Source: Rhynchonema sp. JSB1_4 (Eukaryota > Nematoda > Chromadorea > Monhysterida > Xyalidae). From it: a stretch of 64,000 nucleotides of DNA. Shown here piece by piece: positions 26,598 to 36,938 of the stretch. The position numbers were made by a program, and so were the translations under genes. The stretch is taken from contig JASAMV010005088.1 in the NCBI GenBank assembly GCA_030248065.1, forward strand, positions 1 through 64,000. Direction: 5' to 3'. Position 1 is the stretch's first letter, and each line of letters begins with the position of its first letter. The notes beneath the pieces were generated by a model that made no database searches, was not told the DNA's origin, and saw nothing but the letters and a program-made list of their open reading frames with translations.

Positions 26598-27745
26598 TCA
26601 AACCAAGATGCTCGATGCAAAATCATACACCGGGTCAACACATTCAATTCTCACGTCGCCTTCTATGCGGAAATGATCGATTAACGCGGGATCCACTCGA
26701 TGTTCATATTTCATCAAACCTCGACCGTCAACTTTCACCTTTCGGGAGATCGGAATTTAATTTTTTTGAATTATAAACTTGTAAATGAAAAATAGGAATT
26801 CAGTTTCTACAATTTCGACTTAAGTTGTATCTCACCAGCCAGTAATCCGGGCGACATACGAATTTTATGTCGTAACTATGATTCTGTTTGAACGGGAACG
26901 GGTGACGATGACAAACTCCTCCAAGTTCTTCCTCTCCCCAACCAGTTATCGGAATGTATGAGTTGCAGACGACGTACTGTTGTAAATAAAAGAGAAAGTC
27001 TAATTTTGGCGATATGACCACCAGGTAAGACAATGGCCAAGTTTAAGAAGCAATATGAACACGATGTTATCAAAGACTATTAGTGAATGACGACTTTTGT
27101 GGTTCACATGACCATCGAATCCTTTCGCACTGACCTCAAGCGCACTTCCAACATGCGCGAGCATCGCGAACAAACATACATGCAGGTATAGTCCATCCAT
27201 CAGCTCATGGCACTTTTGTTTGGGAGATTCAGGTTCCGTTGTGAAAAATTGTTCCTCCGCAAGGCAATGTCGGAGAAAACGGCTCACAAAAATAAAATAA
27301 AAACCGATTTCTCTTTCTTTTCTTTTTCGTAAGCCGACCGGAACCGGAACAGCACTGGATCCTGTCAAGCTTTTCAGCTGAGAAAAAGTGTCATGAGTTG
27401 ATGGACGGACTATACACATACGTATGTATGTATAGTGTTGCTATCGGTCGCAAACGAAAAACAGCATGGACCAAAAACCAACATCCCGTTCATATCCGCC
27501 AATATTTCTGAATCGTGGGTTGAAATGAAATGCGACGTAATCACCCTTGTCGGTGCAAAAGTCAACATTGAAGCCATTGGGATGGTTGTTTATGGTTACT
27601 GAAATTAACAGGTTGCTGCGAAAGTGCAGTTTATCGTTCCTCAACAAATGCAACACGCACCAGAAACTCGCAATTCTTGACCTGTGTGGAAGAAACCAGG
27701 CGCCACGGTGCGCCGATACGGATTTTCATAAGTTGGAATGCACAT
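26598..27745 (-). CDS. Galectin, single carbohydrate-recognition domain
   Basis: A beta-galactoside-binding lectin, usually cytosolic and exported without a signal peptide. Exons are 27661-27745, 27483-27598, 26836-26976 and 26598-26738; phases agree and give 160 residues, the length of a prototype galectin. The signature HFNPRF lies in the second exon; VVCNS and WGEEE in the third supply the further sugar-contacting Asn, Trp and Glu; the last exon has the late strands (VKVDGRGLMKYEHR, then RIEGDVRIE). The Arg that normally follows the Glu in WGxEER is Leu here, so affinity or specificity may differ. The ATG at 27745 was chosen because an in-frame TGA lies four codons upstream. A hydrophobic ORF just upstream could supply a leader only through an odd splice. 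Confidence 0.9.
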
Positions 27746-28029
27746 TACGAAACTTTTTCAGTTGTGCTGTATGAAAAATCTCTCCCTTGAGAATTTGTTT
27801 TGGCTTGAATCATTTTGTTGTCGCTGGTGATGTTTTGCTTGTTTTTATTATCGCAGACTAATTTTCTTGCAAAGCTGCACTGTAGAAATTCACTGTCTCG
27901 TCTCGTGTCTCGCAAAGCTTTTCGATGAGTATTGCCGAAGACCACAAGGATTACAAGGATCACAACAAACAAGCACAAGAGTTTCATTGATGAGAACAGC
28001 ATAGTACCTGATAGAGGTACACTTGACAA
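27745..28029 (-). other. Upstream ORF with signal-anchor-like segment
   Basis: Contains a strong hydrophobic stretch (MKLLCLFVVILVILVVFG) followed by a basic region (RKALRDTRRD), then low-complexity sequence. It abuts the galectin start in another frame. It might be a 5' exon of a membrane-tethered galectin isoform, but I found no donor/acceptor pair that keeps the frame. It may be a separate short exon or chance. Confidence 0.22.
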
Positions 28030-28090
28030 ATTTGGAACAGGTCACAATTTTATACAGAACTAAACCACATAAGCAAAAATATGTACTTGT

Positions 28091-29194
28091 TTAAAATTTT
28101 ATCACCACTTGCAAGTCGAGACAGCCGATCTTGTTGTATTTATCATCGTTGATAGTGACTTCAACCTTGTATTCCATCTGAATGCGTGATGTTTCAAACG
28201 ATTATTAATTTCGTAAATAAATAACAGAAAAAGAGAAAAGAAGGAGAAAATGACTAACATCATTGCCGGCACTCTCCACGAACCAATAGTAGGCTGTCAG
28301 ATCGACAGGGATGTCGAACGAGACCTCACCCTCCTTGATCGGGCAGGTTGTGTATTTGCAGCCATCAATGTATTGGCTGAAACATCAGGCATCAAGCTCT
28401 GATCAGACATGGGCACGTGAGTCTTGAATCTGTATTTGAGAACACACCGACGATGACCTGTCGCACCACAAGTCCTAAATACTTAGGCAAACACTCACAT
28501 GAACGGAATGGTCATGAGTTTCCTCCACGCGCACTGTCCAGTCATGTCCGACCATTGGTAGATGTCGGCGTTCAGTGTGAATTTGGCTACGTCCGGACCG
28601 GTGTACTTGGAACGTTGGTGGAAGACCTGAACAGAAATAATCTGTTATCAAAGGTGTTAGGGTGTTACGAACTTTGGTGATCGGATCGGACCAGGTCGGT
28701 TTTTATGAGACAGATCACATCAGTCGATTATTCAGGTCCGATTTTATACCTGATCGTGTGATCGATCTACAAAGGGGCTTGGGCGTGTCTCAGTCTCTTC
28801 AATCTGATTTGAGCACCGCCTCTTAGGAACTTGAGCTGAATGCTTCAAATTTTACCCTGCATAATGATAATCATATGAATTTTTTATGCACTCCCCACAA
28901 CGTGCTCAGGATTCCATGGCCACACTGGATTTCCATCTTTGTCAGTCATCGACAGGGCTTCAACTTGTAGTGGCAAACCTGAAGATATTCAGGTTACAGC
29001 AGGATTCCACAATAATTTTTATTTACGAATAGAGAAATAAAGCGTTTTTAGAGCAAATCTCGGAAAAAATTAAATCAAAACCAACTTGAATCACAATTGA
29101 AGAAGTTCAGATGTGTATCGGTACCATTATTGTGTGGACATGCGCCCAGTGCACCAACAAACGTCAGGGTCAGGGCCAATAGGGTACGGAACAT
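28091..29194 (-). CDS. Secreted ML-domain (NPC2/MD-2-like) lipid-binding protein
   Basis: ML-domain proteins are secreted or lysosomal beta-sandwich carriers of sterols and other lipids. Exons 29086-29194, 28902-28978, 28499-28626, 28259-28376 and 28091-28177 join in phase to give 172 residues. There is a signal peptide (MFRTLLALTLTFVGALGA) and conserved Cys residues near both ends. GCKYTTCPIKEGEVSFDIPV matches the diagnostic NPC2 region in which a Cys-x(3-5)-Cys-Pro precedes the sterol-pocket strands, and the last exon has the closing strand with GCLDLQV. The length is normal. Whether the ligand is sterol (NPC2), glycolipid (GM2-activator type) or another lipid cannot be decided. It lies on the same strand as the galectin, 346 bp upstream of the galectin start, with its own ATG. 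Confidence 0.87.
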
Positions 29195-29879
29195 TTTAGT
29201 AGGTATGGCTTGGGGAAAGACACGCGGTTTAGGGTAGAAAAGACGAAAACGTGTTTCACCGAAGTGTGAAAGCAACTGAGAAAGCTCATGAACGAACCCT
29301 TATTTATACACGGAAAGATCAATTCAAAAGTGAAGCCCAACCACGCGTCGGGCTTCGCTTTTCGCTTTGTGTTTGGTCTCGTACCCTTTTCTTTACCCAT
29401 TTGGCTGTGAGCGTTTTTGATAGTTTCAATAGGTTGGCTGTTTCTTAGTTTTTGATAATTGGTTGTGATAAGCATCTTTTGAGGTTTGTTGCGATGTTGT
29501 TATTGAAAGTTTGTAAAAAAACAATGAGAAGCTGAGACGCAACGCACAGCTGCAGCCAGCGCGTGACGCTTTACGTTTACAGAATGAAGCGCGTCTCTTA
29601 TCAGTAAGGGCACGGTAAACGTCAACAGCAGTTTGCATTTCATATTTGATTTCATTTATCACACCAAATAAGGAAGTCTGTGGCCCATAATGTTCACAGC
29701 CAGTGTGTTTTATATATAATTCCACAATCCAATATTTTTGCACTGCATGTACATTCCGATCACAGTTCAGTTTCAATCTCCATACTTTCTGACTCGAGCA
29801 CATCAGCCAACAATGGCCAACGTTCTGGGTTGGGCTTCCTAAATAAAACAGTATCAAACAAATAAAACAGTATTTTTTC
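29195..29879. other. Spacer between ML gene and foldback
   Basis: Upstream region of the ML-domain gene, probably containing its promoter. Nothing else is recognised. Confidence 0.35.
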
Positions 29880-30210
29880 TGAAACTGAGTAAAGCAATTG
29901 AGTTTCAGTTACTTTCCGATTAAAACTGATTACCGTGCTTCGCAGACGCGTATCGATCCTTTCATTTTTTAAGATAAAAATCGATTACAATTCTGAAGTA
30001 CATACACGCCTGGTATTTAAGATTGTAATTGCTCAAGCTCGCTTTTAATTTGAATTCAGATTGGAAAGCGTTCGAGAATCTAAGTAACAGAGGAACACCA
30101 TAAAACTGTGATCGATTTTAATTATATCTTAAAAACGAAAAAATCGATACGCGAAGCACGGTAATCAGTTTTAATCTGAAAATAACTGAAACTCGATTGC
30201 TTTAGTTTCA
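29880..30210. repeat. Foldback element with long imperfect arms
   Basis: The left arm (from TGAAACTGAGTAAAGCAATT to about 30000) is complementary to the right arm (ending TCGATTGCTTTAGTTTCA); both share a core around GATTACCGTGCTTCGC. The arms are over 75 bp, separated by unrelated sequence. It is a probable non-autonomous DNA element. The right edge coincides with the stop codon of the neighbouring minus-strand gene. No clear target duplication was seen. Confidence 0.8.
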
Positions 30211-30950
30211 AAAAAGTACGGTAAAGTACACAAGGGCTTGATATGAAACTGGGTGATCGTACTGGATCGGTCCTGCCTTGGTTACGTGCCTATAGGCATG
30301 TTTTCCAGATTTTGGGATGCCAGTAGTTTCCAAAAGCTGGTCTTCGAGCAAGCCGAAATCAGCGCTGTGAGAAAATATCGAAATACATAGGTATGAAAAG
30401 TCACGTCACCAAAACCGGTCTGACGCGGACCGATCTGATCTCCAAGTGTGATAAAAATTTGATCTGATCCGAGATTCGATAAAGATGAGAAACTGGAATA
30501 GAGCCAACAAAGCAATGTAGTAATAAGAAACAGCCAACAACCTGAATTTCCTGTCCAGCCATATGGTAATGGCGAGAAATGTGGCGAAAATGATGCACGT
30601 GACCAACAGGGCAATTGCTTTTGCCTCCAGTCCTGGGTCGTCCTCATTCTTGTTGAGTGTACCGTTTATTGGAATGGCCATATCAGGTTTATGTTTCTCT
30701 TCTGCGGTTTTCGTCACCGTTTGATTGGTGCTAATCTGGGATATCGGTTTGTTTCGGTCATGTTTCGGTACAGTTTTGTCTGCAATTTTGGCAAACGGAT
30801 TTTGATGCGCAAAGGTTTTACGAAGTTCAGCCATTGTGAAAATAAACCTTGGATATTAAAATCGTTTTCCAAGACTTCAGCGGAAAGCGCGATGTCAAAT
30901 ACGAGCAGCAGGAACAAAGCATTAAATCTGGCAACATGAGGTGTCTTCAT
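30208..30950 (-). CDS. Small type I membrane protein (165 aa), unidentified
   Basis: Exons 30848-30950, 30542-30779 and 30208-30364 join in phase. The protein has an N-terminal signal peptide (about 1-24, FNALFLLLVFDIALSA), a polar Lys/Thr/Asn-rich ectodomain of about 70 residues with NxT sites (for example NQT and NGT), one membrane helix (IALLVTCIIFATFLAITIW) and a tail of about 55 residues containing LLEDQLLETTGIP. I recognise no domain. The first intron is only 68 bp. The stop codon lies exactly at the edge of the foldback repeat, so the present C-terminus may have been set by that insertion. It lies between the ML gene and the globin on the same strand. Confidence 0.65.
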
Positions 30951-31338
30951 GGTAGATGGTCAAATCTTATTATATTTCCTCATAAAATAAATATTCCAAA
31001 CTGAGCTTTATTTGTGCCACGTCACAAAGTCGATGGTCAATTTGAAAACAACCAAATGAACCCATATGAAGAAGAGCAATTTGTTAAGGTCGACTTTCGC
31101 ACTTACAGAAGTGATGTTTCTTGACCATTGTTTAAAGATAGCTAAGGTCTATGTACATAAATTGGCATGTGAACAAGCCCCACAAATGTACAAATATGCA
31201 CATAGAACTTTGAAGAATTCGTAAAACAAAAAACAAACAAAATTCAAAATAACCCCAAGAGAAACGAACTGAGAACTGAGAACGTCATGATGATCATAAA
31301 AATGAACCGCAGCTTCACTCGTCTGGTCTTTCCAGCTG

Positions 31339-33532
31339 TCAACAGACCTCGAAACAGACACACGGCACGAAACAGCATCTTCGATGAGTCCTGGTAGCGG
31401 CTACGACTTTGGGCCGATCCGTGCTTTCGGAAGGCGCGGGTCCGCGCACGGCATTATCTGTCGAGACCTTCTTCATCTCCAACAACTGTTGCCTGCGTTC
31501 CCTGACGCTCAAGGGAAACGTTCTTGACCGTCGCATCCGATCGGCCCTTTTCAGTTCGCATTCGCTGGGTCCCGCACCAAGACGTGGGTCGGTCTCCAAC
31601 GATGAGATCTGACGATGTTGGGTGCTCAGCCTGCAGTTGAAACATTAGATAACATGGTAACCTGGCGCACCTGCACCTGATGCACTGCTTGTTTATAAAA
31701 GCTGGACGATGGAAAAACTCAATGGTGGTAGTACTTGGTACCTGCCCCACTGCACAAACCTGAATGCATTGGCCATCGTTTTGTTCCTCCTCTTTCGGGC
31801 AATGATCTTCTCAAATTCGGCTCTGAGACAGTCGACCATGTAGGCGAACAACATCATCCAAGCCTTCTTCCCGTCCGGACACGATTGAACGATTTCGTGC
31901 ATCAGGAACACGTCCACGAGGATCTCACCGAATCGATCGAATGCTTGCGAATGGAACCCGTAGCTCAAAAGTGGACGATGTGCTTCGGCTGGAAATCGAT
32001 CAATCAGTCTATCGTCCAAACAATAGATTAATAAATAAATGAATTGGTACAATCGATCGATGAGTCAGACGTTCACTCAATCACCACCAACCAATTTTCG
32101 CCAAATGTGGCATCCTGTAGCCATCCTCAAGTGGCGTGTCGTAAATGCTTGATATGAAGGTATCAATGAGCTCGTACAGTGATCTGGCGTGGCATTTGCA
32201 CGAGTCCAGTCTGAAACATCAGTTGGACCTGTCTGAACACTTCTATTCACATGCCATGGGGATCATTAATGCGTTATGCACTGATCACTATGGACAGATC
32301 CAAGTCGAAAAGAAGGTGGATCTCAACCACACAATCTAGGAATGACTGGATGGGACCAAGGCTGATGGCATTCGACTATAAGAGGTCTGACGCACACGAG
32401 CTGGACGGAAGGTTTTACTGACGTTTCCACCCACCGACACAACACGACTGATTCTGAATTAAACAGTGCCCATAACATTTGCAGATATTGTCCCTCCCCG
32501 TTGAAGCCCACTTGAAAGACTGGGAGTTACAGTGTGAGCCTCAGAGACCACACGGCAATGTCTTCTCTTGTCAAGCTCTCCGACAGTAGGCTAGCAGGTG
32601 ATCTGATTATATTCGCTTGCACTACCTTAGATCTAGATCATAATGACGTTGCATTCACGACGAAGCCATGGGCCATCGGCACCATCGAGGAAAACCAAAT
32701 GTTTCATCGACTGTACCACCTTAGCCTAAGCCAAAAAAGTAGTCGAACCACGGTTTGTTAGCCCTTTACCGAGCACATGTTGGACCTGAGAGTTGCCTGA
32801 ATTTCGCCAACGTACCGTGTCCTCGCGGTGAGTGTTCCCCCTGAGCTGAGTGCGTTGACAATGCTACTGCCACAGTACACATTCTTGACACATTTGTCAC
32901 GACTCATTCGTTCGAACACATCGGTCAACATTCGCATCGTGCGACTGCGACGCGCTTTGTCTGTGCAGTGAACCGACCTTGGTTATTAAACAATACCGGC
33001 TGCAACTCAGCGTGAATTCTGCATGTAAGCGTGCACGCCTGCGGGCCCAATGCATAACCACCTGGTGGTGCACCCGCAGTGCATGCGTACGTGCACATGC
33101 ACGCCTTTCGCCGCTTCAGCACGTGGTGCATGTGGTGCATTAGGCCTCCTGTATGTATACTTTTGTGTGTGTCGGCGTCAAAGGCGTGCATGTACGCACG
33201 CACACGTATACCGAATCTACAACCGAACCTGTCAATTTACTCCAGGTCAGTTTGAGCGACTGTCTCTGCAGTCGCGTGAAGTAGAGCGCTGGCACTGGGT
33301 CGGTGACCGGTGGCGGTAGAATCTACAAATAATCAAAAAATGATCAGTACGTATACGTTCTTAAAAGTAGGAAAATTTTCAAAGTTACCTTGACATCGAA
33401 CAGTCCGAGCTTCCCTTTGCTTTCCCTTCGTGCTTCTCTTTCCGCCCTGCGTTCGTCATCCATCTGATCTTGCAGGAAGACCAGCACCCGACGCTGATGA
33501 ATAATTTTTTGTAGTAAAAATGACACGGCCAT
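31339..33532 (-). CDS. Globin with N- and C-terminal extensions (336 aa)
   Basis: A heme protein that binds O2 or other small ligands. Exons 33389-33532, 33241-33322, 32816-32960, 32092-32210, 31760-31988 and 31339-31630 join with matching phases. The globin fold spans about residues 62-205: the A-helix ends in LQRQSLKLTW (Trp75), the E-helix carries the candidate distal His131 (CKCHARSLYELIDTF), the F-helix LAKIAEAH carries the proximal His167, and G/H helices follow (FDRFGEILVDVF, then AWMMLFAYMVDCLRAEFEK). The position expected for the near-invariant CD1 Phe appears to be Tyr104. Residues 1-48 are a charged Arg/Glu-rich leader. The last 100 residues are basic with RRSR and a Cys-rich end. 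The extended architecture recalls globin-X or other non-vertebrate globins rather than myoglobin. The first exon's membership is inferred from phase only. Confidence 0.82.
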
Positions 33533-34624
33533 GTTGTTTTGATGTTTTTTCGTTTCCGTTTCCGTTTTTACGGTTTCACAATGTTCTTAGTTAAAGTCAC
33601 GTTGTTTGTGTGTTTGGAACTTTGTCGATATTGATAATTGCAGGATTTTTCTCTTCGTTCAACCAAGTGAACAGGCTCTTTCTTTTATTGAATAGAAACA
33701 TATGTACATGTATATGTTATGACTTATCATTTGCTTTTCTGGATGGTTTAATTACGGGTTAACACAAGGCTGTCCTATCTAAACGCTGAAAATGAGAATC
33801 ATAAGAACTAAAAAAATTATTTTAGCCCTTGGTTTTCAGAAGCGAGGATTGTCATGGACACAAGACACCAAGGCACTAATTTCACCTGCTTGTGCTTGCT
33901 AACGAAAGCCAACAGATCACCTAACATGAAGTAGAAATGATACACAGTTGCATAGCCTCCGACTTGAGGCCAAGTCGCAATAACATGGAATAGCGACAAC
34001 TGCAATCGTACATGCACCAACAAATTACGCTACCTGACCTGCTTTTGGTCATGCGGGACGCTCCAACTCAAAGTTTCACCCAACCAAATGAGCAGGAATA
34101 ACGTGGCCAGTATAGCAATCTAATTTAAAAAACGGCTAAATTGCCCGCTGCTCTAACAACGTCTCAACGCTATGGTTTTTCGATTCCCGAATTGGTTTTC
34201 AATTGCGCTTGAAATGGGGGTCATATACTGTGTATAAAGCCTGTTGCTGGAGAAAGTTATCTACATACAGTATACCAATGCACTCAGATGAAACTGTATT
34301 GGTATATGAGCATAGAAACCCATTTTTGGTTGATTTAAACTTCACAAGTTAACCCAACCAGTTTTTTTGAGAAGCAACAGACATATAAAGAGAAAGTAGT
34401 CTACAAGCTTGAAACAGATCATCATCCTGCTGGTAGAGAGCCTTTGTAACGTGATCCACGACAGTTTGTTTTTGGTATAGCCGCAATCAGTTCCATAAAT
34501 AAACGTAGAACACAAAGACCACCTTTTGAAGATAAGAACCACTTTCAGGTAGTCAAATCAACCAAAGCATCAGGTGCACTCACTCACACCACAACCTAAC
34601 ACTGTGGTCTTTGTGAGGCTCCAC
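33533..34624 (-). other. Weak exon candidates upstream of globin
   Basis: A hydrophobic segment at about 34028-34132 (IAILATLFLLIWLGETLSWS, with splice-like edges) and a short open stretch near 33830-33905 could be 3' exons of the signal-peptide exon at 34625-34890. The phases do not join cleanly, so I do not assemble a gene. Confidence 0.25.
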
Positions 34625-34890
34625 CCAGCCGAAACTGAGTAATGTGCCGTTTCAAGCCGCGCCAGGGAATCAAAAATTGCAGAGTAAGCGAATTTTGCAG
34701 GAATGGGTTGACACACTGGCATACGTATTCTTGGGATACATTCGGTTGACAATGACACACACTGGCAGATCAACGCCGTTTGTCCCGTCCCCAGAAAAAA
34801 AGTAAGTTCGATAGCTGCATTTTCTGCTACCACAGCTGTACGCAACCAAGCAAGACAAAAGAAATAATAAAAAAATAGCAGTTTTTTCAT
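34625..34890 (-). CDS. First exon of a probable secreted or membrane protein
   Basis: From the ATG: a short basic start and a strong signal peptide (KLLFFYYFFCLAWLRTAVVA), then about 65 residues with several Cys residues, ending at a possible donor (GG/GTGGAG, phase 2). Continuation is uncertain; the hydrophobic segment near 34028-34132 is a candidate. The organisation (signal peptide, short ectodomain, then a membrane exon) resembles the gene at 30208-30950, but no sequence similarity is evident. Confidence 0.38.
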
Positions 34891-35380
34891 GAACGGTTTT
34901 GTCCAAACGATGCAAATAATGCACCACCCACCAATTGAGTTTCAAGATGGTTAGATTTGTGGCTTGGCATGGCAGTGTGCCGTTACGGTATAAACAGGCC
35001 ATCAGCGGAAGCATGATTGAGAAGGTGAAGTTTTGAGGAGTTTATATATGGCGGCAAGTTTCAGACAGTGAGCAACATTTTTCTTAGACAGTTTGTGACG
35101 CAATCGCCACGTCGCCAACGTTTCAATAGAGTGCATTTGTGATAGTGACAGCGCCAAAACCATGCTCCAAAGACAAATGCCTCCGGGCATTGTAAGCTTG
35201 ATAGACTTTCGGGTATATTAGATTTTCAAACGGAAGCAGGTAACACACGTGCACGGCTAATTACGAATTTACAGGAAATAGAGCAATAGCAGCGCTTCAA
35301 TGAAATATTTATCAGTTTGAACCTGAAGGCTCTGCACGCAAGTAACTGCATTTACAAGACTTTGGCTGGGTTTTAAAGTA
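34891..35380. other. Spacer before the 149-bp repeat
   Basis: Nothing recognised apart from a short frame on the minus strand with no splice-compatible partners. Confidence 0.35.
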
Positions 35381-36135
35381 CGCTGATTCCAATTCTGATA
35401 TCTGTTCGCCAAAGTCCTCAACCAAATTCCTGGTCTGGGTCCGAAATCACATTAACGGCAGAGACAAGGACCTAATTTTCAAAAATTTTCCGATTGAGCT
35501 GAATATTGCTAAACAGAGGTATGAAAATACGCTGATTCTAATTCTAATACTATTCGCCAAAGTTCTCAATCCAAATTCCTGGTCTGGGTCCGAAATCACA
35601 TTCTCGGCCCAGACAAGGATCTAATTTTCAAAAAAATTCCGATTGAGCTGAAAATTGTTAAACAGAGGCTGAAAATACGCTGATTCCAGTTCTGATATCT
35701 ATTCGCCAAAGTTCTCAATCAAATTCCTGGTCTGGGTCCGAAATCACATTCTCGGCCGGAACAAGGACCTATTATAGTTTTCAAAAATTTTCCGATTGAG
35801 CTGAAAATTGTTAGAGAGACGTTTGAAAATACGCTGATTCTAATTCTGATATCTATTCGCCAAGGTTCTATACGAAATCCCTGGTTTGGGTCCGAAATCA
35901 CATTCTCGGCCCAGACAAGGATCCAATTTTCAAAAATGCTCCGATTGAGCCGAGACTTGGTAGGTAAGGGGTTTAAAATGTGCTGATTCCAATTCTGATC
36001 GTAGTGTGGGCAACTTCTCAACGAAATTCCTGATCTGTGTCCGAAAACACATTCTCGGCCCACGCAGGGGCCCAATTTTTAAAAATTCTCTCCGATTGAG
36101 CTGAATTTTGACGAACAGTGATTTTATAAATGTTG
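35381..36135. repeat. 149-bp tandem repeat, five copies
   Basis: Units begin CGCTGATTCC/T at 35381, 35530, 35678, 35832 and 35980, with a decayed sixth near 36130. Each contains CCTGGTCTGGGTCCGAAATC and a CCGATTGAGCTGA block. Spacing is 148-154 bp and divergence is roughly 10-20 percent by eye. No coding potential. Confidence 0.9.
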
Positions 36136-36351
36136 ATTTCATTTGTGGTGATTAATTTTGTACATTTTGTAATCAGAGCCCATAACTTGGCCCAAAATGC
36201 GTTCTCGACCGGGATAAAGACCTACGTATGTAAACTTTAAAGGGCCCCAATGACCTGCAAATGAGCACACGTGGAAATCATAGATTGGCAATGGCGCAAT
36301 TGCTTGACGAGATACTATGTATGTTAAGCCTGCGACATGAAACGAACATAT

Positions 36352-36596
36352 GTATAGTAAATTTTCAAATTCGCTGCCGCACAGTAAAATACGCCCCATA
36401 GTTAATGTCAAGTTATAAACCCGAACGCTAACCATGCGCGTTTCTGAAACATTGCGCGCAGCTGCCTGGCTGGCTGGCAAGCTGCGTGTGTGTTGGCTGT
36501 CCGAATGTTTCACAAGTTGATTTTCGGGTTTAGAACCTGACATTAACTATGGGGCGTACTTCACTGTGCGGCAGCGAATTTGGAAATTTACTATAC
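36352..36596. repeat. Inverted-repeat element
   Basis: Left arm GTATAGTAAATTTTCAAATT onward, including TGCCGCACAG and TACGCCCCATAGTTAATGTC, is matched by the reverse complement ending at 36596. The arms are about 75 bp around a 95-bp centre. It resembles a MITE; no target duplication was resolved. Confidence 0.8.
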
Positions 36597-36683
36597 AAGC
36601 AAGAAAAAAATGCCCGCTCTCGCTGGCAAAATGGTGGAACATGGCTTAACTTCCAACATAAAACAAACAAACAAAGGCTCAAC

Positions 36684-36938
36684 GGATGAAAATAAAAAAA
36701 GAACTTCTGTGCTGAGCAATCTACGAACAGACATCATTATTTTGGCGTAGAACTTGTAACTAAAACAGCATACTTGAAAGAAAACCATGCTGTGGTACGC
36801 ACGCGGCGCAAACAGTGTTTTGCTACAACATGGTTTTCTTAAAAATATACTGCTTTTGTTTCAAATTCTCCGCCAAAATAATGATGTCTGTTTATGGATT
36901 GCTCCGCACAGAATTTCTTTTTCTTAATTTTCATCTGT
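36684..36938. repeat. Second inverted repeat, adjacent
   Basis: Left arm around AGACATCATTATTTTGGCG and right arm around CGCCAAAATAATGATGTCTG are complementary over about 110 bp with mismatches and small indels, separated by about 35 bp. It could form a long hairpin if transcribed. Confidence 0.78.
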
